Origin: DALYLB01 sp964468345
Lineage (GTDB): Bacteria > Acidobacteriota > Blastocatellia > RBC074
Length of the DNA stretch: 64,000 nt
Direction: 5' to 3'
NCBI GenBank assembly: GCA_964468345.1
Contig: CAYXVZ010000030.1
Location: forward strand, 6,778 to 70,777
The notes under the pieces were generated by a model, which was not told where the DNA came from, made no database searches, and saw nothing but the letters and a program-made list of their open reading frames with translations. A program made the translations under genes and the position numbers. Shown piece after piece: positions 52,974 through 59,637 of this stretch; position 1 is the first letter of the stretch; each line of letters begins with the position of its first letter.

Positions 52974-53660
52974 TCATTCCCGCGGAAGGGATGGGACCAA
53001 TTTGCGAAGGTGCGCGATTAAAGCCGAGGCGGCGCGGCGCGAGATTTCTCCGAGACTCGCCCTGTAGGTGTTTTGGCAAACGGCTTCCGCATCCAGTTGC
53101 GATCGCCTGGCCAGGAGCCAGATCAGAGACAACTGCCTGGGCGAAATCAGATCGCCCTTCGTCTTTGCAAGCGGGTCGAAGGAGGAAGTCGGCGGCGCGC
53201 CCTCTTCCTCGGCATCGTCAACGTCTGGAGCCGGCGTTCCATTCCGGTATACATCGCGCGCGATCCCGAACTTCGCCGCCGCACGTTTCAGCGCCTCCTG
53301 CTCCGCGCGCTGAATGCCGTTCTCGCAATCCGCAAGGCCTGCCCCGATGCCTTCGCGCGTGACACCCTGGACCGTGATCGCCGCGGTGACGATGACGAAA
53401 TCGCCGACTTCCAGAATACCGCGAATCGCATAGGACCAATCGGGCGTCAGCCGGTCGAGAAGATCCGCAATGACCGTCCATTCCAGGGAATGCGCCGGCT
53501 CTCCGAAGGCTTTGCGATTGCCGCTCCACTTCGCGATCTCCCGCCAGGTGATTCCGGCGCGAAATCGCTTCAGCAACGAAGCGAACCCGGCCTCCGCAGC
53601 GATCGACAAGCTTTTGCCCGGAGACGGGGGTATGGATCTTGGCCGGCCGTTGCTGTTCAT
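52974..53660 (-). CDS. Rad52-like single-strand annealing protein
   Basis: A 228-residue protein with the Rad52/22 core: VIADLLDRLTPDWSYAI near residue 60, FVIVTAAITVQG near 85 and the hallmark RAEQEALKRAAAKFGIARDVY near 115. Phages and conjugative elements use this family to anneal single strands. A C-terminal helical tail follows. The start at 53660 follows AAGGAGGCAGC; the frame is open upstream without conserved sequence. Confidence 0.85.
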   Translation of the reverse strand: MNSNGRPRSIPPSPGKSLSIAAEAGFASLLKRFRAGITWREIAKWSGNRKAFGEPAHSLEWTVIADLLDRLTPDWSYAIRGILEVGDFVIVTAAITVQGVTREGIGAGLADCENGIQRAEQEALKRAAAKFGIARDVYRNGTPAPDVDDAEEEGAPPTSSFDPLAKTKGDLISPRQLSLIWLLARRSQLDAEAVCQNTYRASLGEISRRAASALIAHLRKLVPSLPRE

Positions 53661-53708
53661 GCCGCTGCCTCCTTGCCATTGGAATCTGGCGAACTGCCAG
53701 ATCGTCAT

Positions 53709-53740
53709 TTGCATAACCTGCGAGCCGCCTTCTTTTTCAA
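53709..53740 (+). repeat. Direct repeat unit A around TTTGCATAACCTGC
   Basis: This about 32-bp sequence recurs with small changes at 54507-54541, flanking an 800-bp segment that contains the DUF4926 gene. Both copies end in a pyrimidine-rich stretch. Confidence 0.6.
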
Positions 53741-53892
53741 TTGTGAGAAAGCAGATCGACTTAATCATCGACTCTGCAGGAGACATGTCTGATTGGTATC
53801 GCCGCCAAAGCGCTGATGAAGGCTTGAAGGGAGCAATTGCGATGATAAATGCGAGGCGGGGCCGTAGTGGCAGGCTGAGGGGAAAGTGCACT

Positions 53893-54123
53893 CTAGGCAG
53901 CTTGCAGTTTAAATCGTAGCTGCATGATCTTCGCCGGATCGGTAATCGCCAACTCTTCCTGTGTCTCTCCGTTGTCGGTCGTAAACTCGACTAAACACCC
54001 GGGAGGGTGATGCTCGTTCCCCTCGAAAATATCGATGACTGTTCCAACATCCCCTCGCCTCAAGCCGCTTTCGGGAACGTCAACAAGTAGCGCAACAAGA
54101 TCGAAAACTTTTACTTCATCCAT
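53893..54123 (-). CDS. DUF4926 protein
   Basis: A 76-residue protein of the DUF4926 type: FDLVALLVDVPESGLRRGDVGTVI and LVEFTTDNGETQEELAIT. Small proteins of this kind often occur near toxin-antitoxin modules. It is flanked on both sides by the TTTGCATAACCTGC repeat. Confidence 0.8.
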   Translation of the reverse strand: MDEVKVFDLVALLVDVPESGLRRGDVGTVIDIFEGNEHHPPGCLVEFTTDNGETQEELAITDPAKIMQLRFKLQAA

Positions 54124-54506
54124 ATCACTTTCCTTTCACGTAGCACGTAGTCAGTCGTGGGAAATCCGATCCGTATTCAACAATCCACGACGTTCTTATC
54201 ACGGCGGTCATTTCTTCAAAAGTTATCTGATAAAAACATTTCTCACCCACTTAAAACAAGACAGGCGGTGCCCCGGAAAATCTTTCGCCATCAGGATCGC
54301 ACCAGACGCGAAAGAAGCGAGCCGGCAACCATCCCAAGCACCAGCCGGCCGGGCCAGGTCGTCGTCAGAATCTCACCGATCGTGTACAACAGATGGTAAA
54401 GCGGCGCCAGGTCAATCAGGTCCATCGAAGGTCTCCTCAGGTTATGAGTGGATTTGCCCAGAAGCCTGCCGCCCGCCCTGTATTGGCGATGCGGCCCGAT
54501 CCTCTT
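54124..54506. other. No gene found
   Basis: The segment to the next repeat copy (54507) is rich in A/T and Arg/Ser-like codons without a plausible start and family. Nothing can be supported. Confidence 0.4.
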
Positions 54507-54541
54507 TGCATAACCTGCAGACCGCTTCCTTTTTTGTTCAA
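54507..54541 (+). repeat. Direct repeat unit B around TTTGCATAACCTGC
   Basis: Second copy of the unit at 53709-53740; shares TTTGCATAACCTGC and the following AG-CCGC-TTC-TTTTT pattern. Confidence 0.6.
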
Positions 54542-54624
54542 TTTCTGATGTATTTGTCTTTGTTAAAGTAACTTGATCGTTTTCATCGCATCGAATTTTC
54601 TAGCTTTTTGTTCAAATTTATAGC

Positions 54625-54654
54625 TTGACGCCGCTTGCTTGATTGCAGTATAAG
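54625..54654 (+). promoter_or_regulatory. Probable sigma-70 promoter upstream of the tRNA array
   Basis: TTGACG (54625-54630), an 18-bp spacer, and TATAAG (54649-54654). No gene-like frame follows until the tRNA array begins at 55079, so it may drive the array or a small leader frame. Confidence 0.45.
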
Positions 54655-54944
54655 CTGTATTCGTTGAATAGAGATATTCAACAGCATTACAGCAACCATC
54701 TGATGTAGTTCAGAAGAATTTGAGAGTCAGCTTTCAACTAATCATGAAACGCAAAGAACAGAAAAATCTGATATCCAACGGCGCATCGTCGATGCCGTGT
54801 TGGCGCCCCGGCGTGGGCCTGTTCTTTGGGCTCACCTCCTTATCAGCCAATCGGACGATGTCACACGGATCAGAGCGATTTTTGAAGAGCGGCGAACGCT
54901 CCTTCAGTATTGATCGACTCTATCGACATCTATAATCTCGCGGG

Positions 54945-54965
54945 AGCGGCGTTCCCGCTCCCAAA
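54945..54965 (-). terminator. GC-rich hairpin with A tract on the plus strand
   Basis: GGGAGCGG / CCGCTCCC with a 5-base loop, followed by AAAAA on the plus strand. On the minus strand this orientation gives hairpin preceded by U, so terminator function is uncertain; it may be a leader structure of the array. Confidence 0.35.
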
Positions 54966-55078
54966 AATCCAGAAACAATACAGTTACAGGGTTTTCAGGT
55001 CGAGCGGGCAGCTTCTCTCCTTTCCACGTGCGCATTGACGCGCGTCGTGCCCGGTCCGACAGCCCCCAACCGCATTCG

Positions 55079-55163
55079 CCCGAGAAGGCCGAATGGATCG
55101 GCGGTAGTCTGTAAACCTATTGTAGCTTTGCGCTGCAAGCAGGTTCGATTCCTGCTCTCGGGA
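55079..55163 (+). tRNA. tRNA-Tyr(GTA)
   Basis: Acceptor CCCGAGA / TCTCGGG, anticodon loop CTGTAAA, long variable arm (TTGTAGC / GCTGCAA) and T-loop TTCGATT, as expected for tRNA-Tyr. The closing anticodon-stem pair is mismatched. Confidence 0.85.
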
Positions 55164-55190
55164 TTCGTGTACCTTGTTGCCCGATAAGAT

Positions 55191-55262
55191 AGGAGCGTGG
55201 TGTAACGGCGAACATCTTGGACTCCAAACCCAATGATCCGGGTTCAAATCCCGGCGCTCCTG
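55191..55262 (+). tRNA. tRNA-Trp(CCA)
   Basis: Acceptor AGGAGCG / CGCTCCT, anticodon CCA and discriminator G, all in line with tRNA-Trp. The top anticodon-stem pair is A-C. Confidence 0.85.
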
Positions 55263-55323
55263 TTACGCAAGGTATAAGTTATAAACAACGAGAAGTAACA
55301 AGAAAGAATAACGAACAAGTAAT

Positions 55324-55406
55324 AGAGGGCTGGCCGAATTGGTAAGGCAGTAGTTTCGAAAACTACCGAGCAAGGTCTCGTCAGGGTTCGAGTCCCTGGC
55401 CCTCTG
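55324..55406 (+). tRNA. tRNA-Ser(CGA)
   Basis: Acceptor AGAGGGC / GCCCTCT, anticodon loop TTCGAAA and a long variable arm (CGAG / CTCG), typical of Ser. It should read only UCG. Confidence 0.9.
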
Positions 55407-55420
55407 TGTGGGATACGTGT

Positions 55421-55494
55421 GCCGACGTGGCGCAATGGGCAGACGCGCCAAGCTAAGGACTTGGAGGGTACAGATTCGAATCCTGTCGTCGGCA
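55421..55494 (+). tRNA. tRNA-Leu(AAG) without long variable arm
   Basis: Acceptor GCCGACG / CGTCGGC, anticodon loop CTAAGGA, T-loop TTCGAAT. The variable region is only about 5 bases, whereas bacterial tRNA-Leu has a long arm. A34 is also rare outside Arg(ACG). One mismatch in the T-stem. Confidence 0.8.
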
Positions 55495-55499
55495 TTTTT

Positions 55500-55573
55500 G
55501 CATCGGTAGCTCAGATGGAAAGAGCGCAGGTCTACGAAACCTGAGGTCGCGAGTTCGAGTCCCGCCCGATGCA
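55500..55573 (+). tRNA. tRNA-Arg(ACG)
   Basis: Acceptor GCATCGG / CCGATGC, anticodon loop CTACGAA, T-loop TTCGAGT. A normal cloverleaf with the same anticodon as the ICE target tRNA at 15832-15905. Confidence 0.93.
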
Positions 55574-55587
55574 TTGCAGTTACGATC

Positions 55588-55659
55588 GCGCGCCTGGTCG
55601 AGTGGCGAAGGCAACTGCCTGCAAAGCAGTTCAGACCGGTTCGATTCCGGTGGCGCGCT
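55588..55659 (+). tRNA. tRNA-Cys(GCA)
   Basis: Acceptor GCGCGCC / GGCGCGC, anticodon loop CTGCAAA, and discriminator T (U73), which is the Cys identity base. Confidence 0.93.
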
Positions 55660-55671
55660 TTTGACAACTGG

Positions 55672-55747
55672 GCCGAAGTGGCGAAACGCGGCAAACGCAC
55701 GGAGCTTAAACCTCCGGATCTTGTGGGTTCGACTCCCACCTTCGGCA
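55672..55747 (+). tRNA. tRNA-Leu(TAA) without long variable arm
   Basis: Acceptor GCCGAAG / CTTCGGC, anticodon loop CTTAAAC, D-arm of Leu style, T-loop TTCGACT. At 76 bases it is type I, with only about 6 variable bases in place of the long Leu arm. Confidence 0.8.
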
Positions 55748-55753
55748 TTTTTC

Positions 55754-55825
55754 TGCGGGCGGGCAAGAGCTCAGCCGGGGCTCATAATCCTGGCAGGCCG
55801 GGAGCGTTACCCGGGCCCGCGCCCA
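55754..55825 (+). tRNA. Degenerate Met-like tRNA (CAT)
   Basis: Acceptor TGCGGGC / GCCCGCG, anticodon loop CTCATAA with the GGGCTCATAA context of initiator tRNAs, and an encoded CCA after the discriminator. The T-loop is AGCGTTA instead of TTCRANY and the D-arm is short, so function is doubtful. Confidence 0.55.
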
Positions 55826-55842
55826 ATATCCATACGGGTTGA

Positions 55843-55915
55843 GGGGCGTTAGGCAAGCGGTTAAGCCGCCAGTCTTTCAAGCTGGAAAGCGCGGGTTCGA
55901 ATCCCGCACGCCCTG
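55843..55915 (+). tRNA. tRNA-Glu(TTC)
   Basis: Acceptor GGGGCGT / ACGCCCT, anticodon loop CTTTCAA, T-loop TTCGAAT. The first acceptor pair is G-T. Confidence 0.88.
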
Positions 55916-55919
55916 CCTC

Positions 55920-55993
55920 GGGTCCGTGGCCAAACTGGAGAAGGCAACGGCCTTTTAAGCCGTGGATTGTGAGTTCGAGTCTCACCGGACCCA
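55920..55993 (+). tRNA. tRNA-Lys(TTT)
   Basis: Acceptor GGGTCCG / CGGACCC, anticodon loop CTTTTAA, T-loop TTCGAGT and discriminator A. A normal cloverleaf. Confidence 0.92.
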
Positions 55994-56012
55994 TCGAAGT
56001 TCTTTGCAGTTT

Positions 56013-56102
56013 ACTCCCGTAGCTCAATCGGAAGAGCGGCAGGCTTATATCCTGTGAGCGCCGGATAAGCGCGTGGTCCGAGTTCGAGTCTCGGCGGGAG
56101 TA
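56013..56102 (+). tRNA. tRNA-Ile(TAT)-like with long variable arm
   Basis: Acceptor ACTCCCG / CGGGAGT, anticodon loop CTTATAT, T-loop TTCGAGT. A variable region of about 20 bases forms an arm (GCGC / GCGC), giving a 90-base type II tRNA. UAU anticodon for Ile and a long arm are both unusual; true charging may differ from Ile. Confidence 0.8.
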
Positions 56103-56113
56103 TTTTGATTTAT

Positions 56114-56189
56114 GGCGAGTGGAGCACCGCTGGCAGAGAGCGCCTGTCTGTGGAACAGGAGATCGCCGGTTCGAATCCGGTCACTCGCC
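56114..56189 (+). tRNA. tRNA-His(GTG)
   Basis: Anticodon loop CTGTGGA, acceptor GCGAGTG / CACTCGC with an encoded G at -1 and C at 73, the His identity pair. Confidence 0.92.
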
Positions 56190-56197
56190 CTCTCGAT

Positions 56198-56269
56198 TGG
56201 GATGTCGTCTAACCGGCAAGACCGCAGCCTTTGAAGTTGCTGATCAGGGTTCGAGTCCTTGCATCCCAG
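56198..56269 (+). tRNA. tRNA-Gln(TTG)
   Basis: Acceptor TGGGATG / CATCCCA, anticodon loop CTTTGAA, discriminator G. A weak first acceptor pair (T-A) is normal for Gln. Confidence 0.92.
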
Positions 56270-56272
56270 TTT

Positions 56273-56346
56273 GTACCCGTAGCTCAGCCGGCAGCAGCGC
56301 GCGGTTGATAACCGCGAGGTCACAGGTTCGATTCCTGTCGGGTACA
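56273..56346 (+). tRNA. tRNA-Ile(GAT)
   Basis: Acceptor GTACCCG / CGGGTAC, anticodon loop TTGATAA, T-loop TTCGATT. This is the standard Ile isoacceptor; the array therefore also has a UAU form. Confidence 0.92.
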
Positions 56347-56356
56347 TTGACGACCT

Positions 56357-56431
56357 GGGGCCGTGGGCCAGCCCGGAGTGGCCGCAGCACTGTCAATGCT
56401 GAGATCGTGGGTTCAAATCCCATCGGTCCCG
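56357..56431 (+). tRNA. tRNA-Asp(GTC)
   Basis: Acceptor GGGGCCG / CGGTCCC, anticodon loop CTGTCAA, discriminator G as in Asp. One G-T pair in the acceptor. Confidence 0.9.
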
Positions 56432-56466
56432 TGAAGTTAGATCGGTTTGCAGTTCGATGTATGGAT

Positions 56467-56559
56467 TTTGCCACAGAGGCACCGCAGCCACAGAGACGAG
56501 CAAAGGACGTTGTGAAAACCTTCTCTCTTATCTCTGTGCCTCTGTGACTCTGTGGCGAA
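56467..56559. repeat. Dispersed palindromic repeat, copy D, inside the tRNA array
   Basis: Arms TTTGCCACAGAGGCACCG and TGCCTCTGTGACTCTGTGGC flank a divergent centre. It lies between the Asp and Asn tRNA genes and shows that the repeat family inserts into an RNA array as well as into protein operons. Confidence 0.85.
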
Positions 56560-56591
56560 CCACACACTAAACTGCAAGCCGATCTAGATCT

Positions 56592-56606
56592 GAAAGGAGG
56601 TGATCC
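56592..56606 (+). other. 15-nt complement of the 16S rRNA 3' tail
   Basis: GAAAGGAGGTGATCC is the exact reverse complement of the conserved 16S 3' end GGATCACCTCCTTTC. It lies 9 bases ahead of the tRNA-Asn gene. An ATG follows 11 bases after the GGAGG, but the frame runs through the tRNA and has no meaning, so a fossil ribosome-binding site or an rRNA-pairing element are the two options. Confidence 0.6.
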
Positions 56607-56615
56607 CATCTATGG

Positions 56616-56689
56616 TGCAGGGTAGCTCACGCTGGCAGAGCGCCGGCCTGTTAAGTCGGAGGCCGCGGGTTCGATTCCCGCCCCTGCAG
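56616..56689 (+). tRNA. tRNA-Asn(GTT)
   Basis: Acceptor TGCAGGG / CCCTGCA, anticodon loop CTGTTAA, discriminator G. A full cloverleaf. Confidence 0.92.
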
Positions 56690-56703
56690 TGATTTCGCGT
56701 TCT

Positions 56704-56747
56704 GTGGTCCGGGAGGTGTCTCCTCAAGCCTGCACCTGCCGGCCACG
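56704..56747 (+). other. Structured spacer hairpin between tRNA-Asn and tRNA-Phe
   Basis: GTGGTCCGG pairs with CCGGCCAC over 8 bp with one bulge, and AGGTG pairs with CACCT inside, leaving a loop of about 14 bases with CTCAAG. It is not a recognisable tRNA and lacks a U tract. Confidence 0.45.
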
Positions 56748-56755
56748 GAATATTC

Positions 56756-56829
56756 GGTTGGGTAGCTCAGCTGGTAGCAGCGCTGGCCTGAAAAGCCAGA
56801 GGTCATTGGTTCGATTCCAATCCCAACCA
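56756..56829 (+). tRNA. tRNA-Phe(GAA)
   Basis: Acceptor GGTTGGG / CCCAACC, anticodon loop CTGAAAA, discriminator A. Last tRNA of the array. Confidence 0.93.
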
Positions 56830-56878
56830 TGGCATCTGCCCTTCAACTTTGTGAAAGGGCCTTCAACAAAGGGAACCT

Positions 56879-57430
56879 ATGCTGATTCATCGAAAGGTAT
56901 TACTGCTCAATGCCTCTTACGAACCCATGAATCTGGTCACCGCGCCGAAAGCGCTGACGCTGGTCTGGCGGCGCGTGGCGGAAGTCCTCGAATACGATCG
57001 CGGCCAGTTCGTGCATACGACGCGCTTCACATTCGAACTGCCGTCGGTGATTCGCCTGATGCAGTACATCAATGTGCGGTCGCGGCAAAATCGTGTCACC
57101 AATCGCCATCGCATTCTGGCGCGCGATCGGAACCGTTGTCAGTACTGCGGCCGGCGCGGGACGGCCTTTGAACTGACGCTCGATCACATCCTGCCGCGGT
57201 CCCGCGGCGGACAGACCGTGGCCGAGAATCTGGTCACGGCCTGCCAGGCCTGCAATAACCGCAAGAGCGACCGGACGCCGGAAGAAGCGCGCATGCCGCT
57301 GCTGACCAATCCGGCCGCGCTTTTCTATGGCCTCGAACGCGCGGAACTGCATCAGGCCGCGCAGGCTCGTCCGGAATGGCGAAAATACCTCTTCCTCGAA
57401 AACGGCGAAGAGACCCGCTTGTCCGCGTAG
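56879..57430 (+). CDS. HNH endonuclease downstream of the tRNA array
   Basis: A 183-residue HNH protein. CQYCGRRG (Cys87, Cys90), the DH pair in LTLDHILPRSRGG near residue 102, and ENLVTACQACNNRKSDR (Asn near 117, Cys122, Cys125) form the metal-bound HNH fold with structural zinc. Such genes are often found among tRNA clusters and mobile elements. It begins 49 bp after tRNA-Phe and may be cotranscribed with the array. No target is known. Confidence 0.9.
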   Translation: MLIHRKVLLLNASYEPMNLVTAPKALTLVWRRVAEVLEYDRGQFVHTTRFTFELPSVIRLMQYINVRSRQNRVTNRHRILARDRNRCQYCGRRGTAFELTLDHILPRSRGGQTVAENLVTACQACNNRKSDRTPEEARMPLLTNPAALFYGLERAELHQAAQARPEWRKYLFLENGEETRLSA

Positions 57431-57527
57431 CGATCCGCCGATGTCGGCGGCCCCATGTGGCGAAGATCTCTCCGTTCTTCGTCCCACGGGGGCCGGGCGG
57501 GCGCTGCGAGAGAAAGGAGAAAATAAG

Positions 57528-57977
57528 ATGTCGACAAAATCAACGATCGCCCATGGGAAGAATTTTCATTTCTATCATGAAGCCCTAGATGACGATTATG
57601 TCTACCTGCGACTGGAGGGCGTAGATTACGAGGTAAGTTATGGCCGCATCACGGTCCCAATCCCAATACACATTTGGGAAACGATCCGCCATCTGGGCGA
57701 AGCGCAGCTCGAACTGGTCAATCAAACGGATGAAGACCTTTTGAAAATGGTTGAGGAAAGCGTTGATGAGCGAATCGAAAGATATGAGGAAGCCCTTCGT
57801 CGACATCCGAATCATCCGGGGGTGGCCGGTCTTAGCGGCTTGCTGGTCTATGGTGGGGCGGAAGAACCGCGAGAAAATCAAATCAAGCGCGGAATGGAGT
57901 ATTTCCGCCACAGACGTCAGCATCAACGGGAAGTCTATGAAGCGATCGCGGAGCTGCGAGCCGCACAACGCAACTAG
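57528..57977 (+). CDS. Hypothetical protein
   Basis: A 149-residue protein. GAAAGGAGAAAATAAG precedes the ATG. Residues 20-60 are beta-rich (YVYLRLEGVDYEVSYG), and the rest is helical and acidic/basic mixed. No recognised family. It follows the HNH gene and might be in the same transcript. Confidence 0.65.
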   Translation: MSTKSTIAHGKNFHFYHEALDDDYVYLRLEGVDYEVSYGRITVPIPIHIWETIRHLGEAQLELVNQTDEDLLKMVEESVDERIERYEEALRRHPNHPGVAGLSGLLVYGGAEEPRENQIKRGMEYFRHRRQHQREVYEAIAELRAAQRN

Positions 57978-58028
57978 CGCGAATGCATCGAGCGCTCATC
58001 CGTTTGGCCGGATGCTGCTCCGCGAGTT

Positions 58029-58922
58029 TTAAATTTCCTCTCGTCTCAATTCAATGATTGCTTGTATCTCTGCAATGATCTGGCGCGCCTGTGTGCAGGC
58101 ATTTCGAGAGTGTCGATTGTTCTTGAGATCGATCGCGCCGCTGCGCGCCAGGTCTTCCAACGCCTCCCATAATTTCCCCGCAAATTGATATAGCCATTGA
58201 TGCGGATCGGACGCTTGTTCCTGCGAATCGCTATTTGCAGGCGGCGGAACGGTGCGGGTAAACAAATCCTGGGGCAGGGCCTCGATCGCGGCTTCCGATC
58301 GGGCTTCCTTGATTTCCTGCACATCGCGCATCGTCAGCCTTGCAGACTCTTCTTTAGCAATCTGTTTCACCAGGCGATCCTGCTGCCTGGGCGGAAGCTT
58401 CGCAGCGGCCTCGGCCACGGAAAGAGAACAGCGGCCCTCGCGCAGCAGTTCCCGAATGCCGCTGTTGGCAACGGCCAATCGCTTCCGCCGCTCGATCTCC
58501 TGCGGCCGCAAGCCCGTCAACTCGCCGATCTGCCGGTCATCGAGCCCCTTGGCCAGCAATCGTTCGGTCGCCGCGATATCGGCGAGCAGGTTCTCCGCGC
58601 GCAGCCGATTCAGCTTAATGCACAGCACATCTCGCTGCGCGATCGATACGCGGGTAATGAGCGCGGGCACCGTTTCGAGTTCGTTGATCTGCGCGGAACG
58701 ATACCGCCGCCGGCCGCTGATGATGCGGAATCGGTTCGGCGACATCTGCTGCAGGATCAAGGGTTCGATGACGCCGCGCAGGGCGATGTCGTCGATCAGT
58801 TCCCGCGAAGGCTCGACGGCATCTTCCGGCTCCGCGATCGAGATAAGAGGCAACCCCGGTTCATAGCGATGCTCGATCTGTTCCTCTTTGAGCAGTTTGA
58901 AAAGCTTTTCCTGTTTTTGCAT
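58029..58922 (-). CDS. parB: ParB/Spo0J-family partition protein
   Basis: A 297-residue ParB-like protein. The N-terminal ParB/sulfiredoxin-type domain includes DIALRGVIEPLILQ near residue 45 and FRIISGRRRYRSAQ near 65 (CTP-binding type motif), then a helix-turn-helix near 125-150 (ERLLAKGLDDRQIGELTGL). No parA is adjacent. It is the third gene of a leftward group following ArdC and an unknown protein. Role: stability of the excised element or regulation. Confidence 0.88.
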   Translation of the reverse strand: MQKQEKLFKLLKEEQIEHRYEPGLPLISIAEPEDAVEPSRELIDDIALRGVIEPLILQQMSPNRFRIISGRRRYRSAQINELETVPALITRVSIAQRDVLCIKLNRLRAENLLADIAATERLLAKGLDDRQIGELTGLRPQEIERRKRLAVANSGIRELLREGRCSLSVAEAAAKLPPRQQDRLVKQIAKEESARLTMRDVQEIKEARSEAAIEALPQDLFTRTVPPPANSDSQEQASDPHQWLYQFAGKLWEALEDLARSGAIDLKNNRHSRNACTQARQIIAEIQAIIELRREEI

Positions 58923-58925
58923 GGC

Positions 58926-59624
58926 TTATTCCTCAACAAGACGGACCGGAAGCTGCGCCTGTCGTGCCCGTTCGAGTTTCTTTTCGTGCGTTTCATCGTC
59001 CGGATCGGCGACGACTTCAATCTGGCCGATCGGAAAGATGCCGAAGATCGCGTATTGATATTCCGGCTCGATATCCCGCGGCCGGCGATACCCCGTGTAA
59101 ACCACGCCGCACTCAAGCCGCCGCCGGTACGACGGATCGTTGTTGACCGGCTCGATGCCTTCCACAAGATCGTGCCGCCAGAGACCGGCGCACATCCCTT
59201 CCAGCGAATCGATCGGATGCTTGTTCTTCGGACAGCGAAAATCCCGCCGCTCCTGCTCACTGAATTGCGGAGGATAGTCGGCGAAGTTTCGAATGAAGGC
59301 GCGCTGATGCAGCAGCACCAATCGCGATTCCGCGGTGAGCGACGAATAATCCGCTAATTCGCATCGACGCGAGATGCCCCAATAACGGGCCTCTTCGATG
59401 ACGTCGCAGACATTCGGATAATTCTCCTGTCCGACCACATCGAAGACATGCCAGACGCCTTCTTTCTCGATCAGGTGCACGCCGCGCGGCCCGATCCCCA
59501 GCGCATCGAGTTCCACGGCAAGCGGCGGATCGAGCAGGAAGTATTCAATCGGCAGTCCATTTTCAGAAGTCGGCACGGTGAGATACACGCCGCCCTTCTT
59601 GCGATAACCGCACTGTCGTTTCAT
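58926..59624 (-). CDS. Cysteine-containing hypothetical protein in the ParB/ArdC group
   Basis: A 232-residue protein with six cysteines (CGY near residue 5, DVCD near 73, RRCE near 87, RCPKN near 129, GMCAG near 143, LECG near 171), a possible metal-binding pattern. It is four bases upstream of ParB and 13 bp downstream of ArdC on the same strand, so all three form one operon. No family recognised. Confidence 0.6.
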   Translation of the reverse strand: MKRQCGYRKKGGVYLTVPTSENGLPIEYFLLDPPLAVELDALGIGPRGVHLIEKEGVWHVFDVVGQENYPNVCDVIEEARYWGISRRCELADYSSLTAESRLVLLHQRAFIRNFADYPPQFSEQERRDFRCPKNKHPIDSLEGMCAGLWRHDLVEGIEPVNNDPSYRRRLECGVVYTGYRRPRDIEPEYQYAIFGIFPIGQIEVVADPDDETHEKKLERARQAQLPVRLVEE

Positions 59625-59637
59625 TGCCGTCTCCTTT

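Noticed and set aside
54720..54935. 71-codon frame upstream of the tRNA array
   Set aside because: No family, no clear ribosome-binding site; it falls in the probable leader of the array.
55079..56829. A selC or amber-suppressor tRNA in the array
   Set aside because: No UCA-Sec type long tRNA and no CUA anticodon were found, so the array does not explain the UGA at 11951 or the TAG at 52280.
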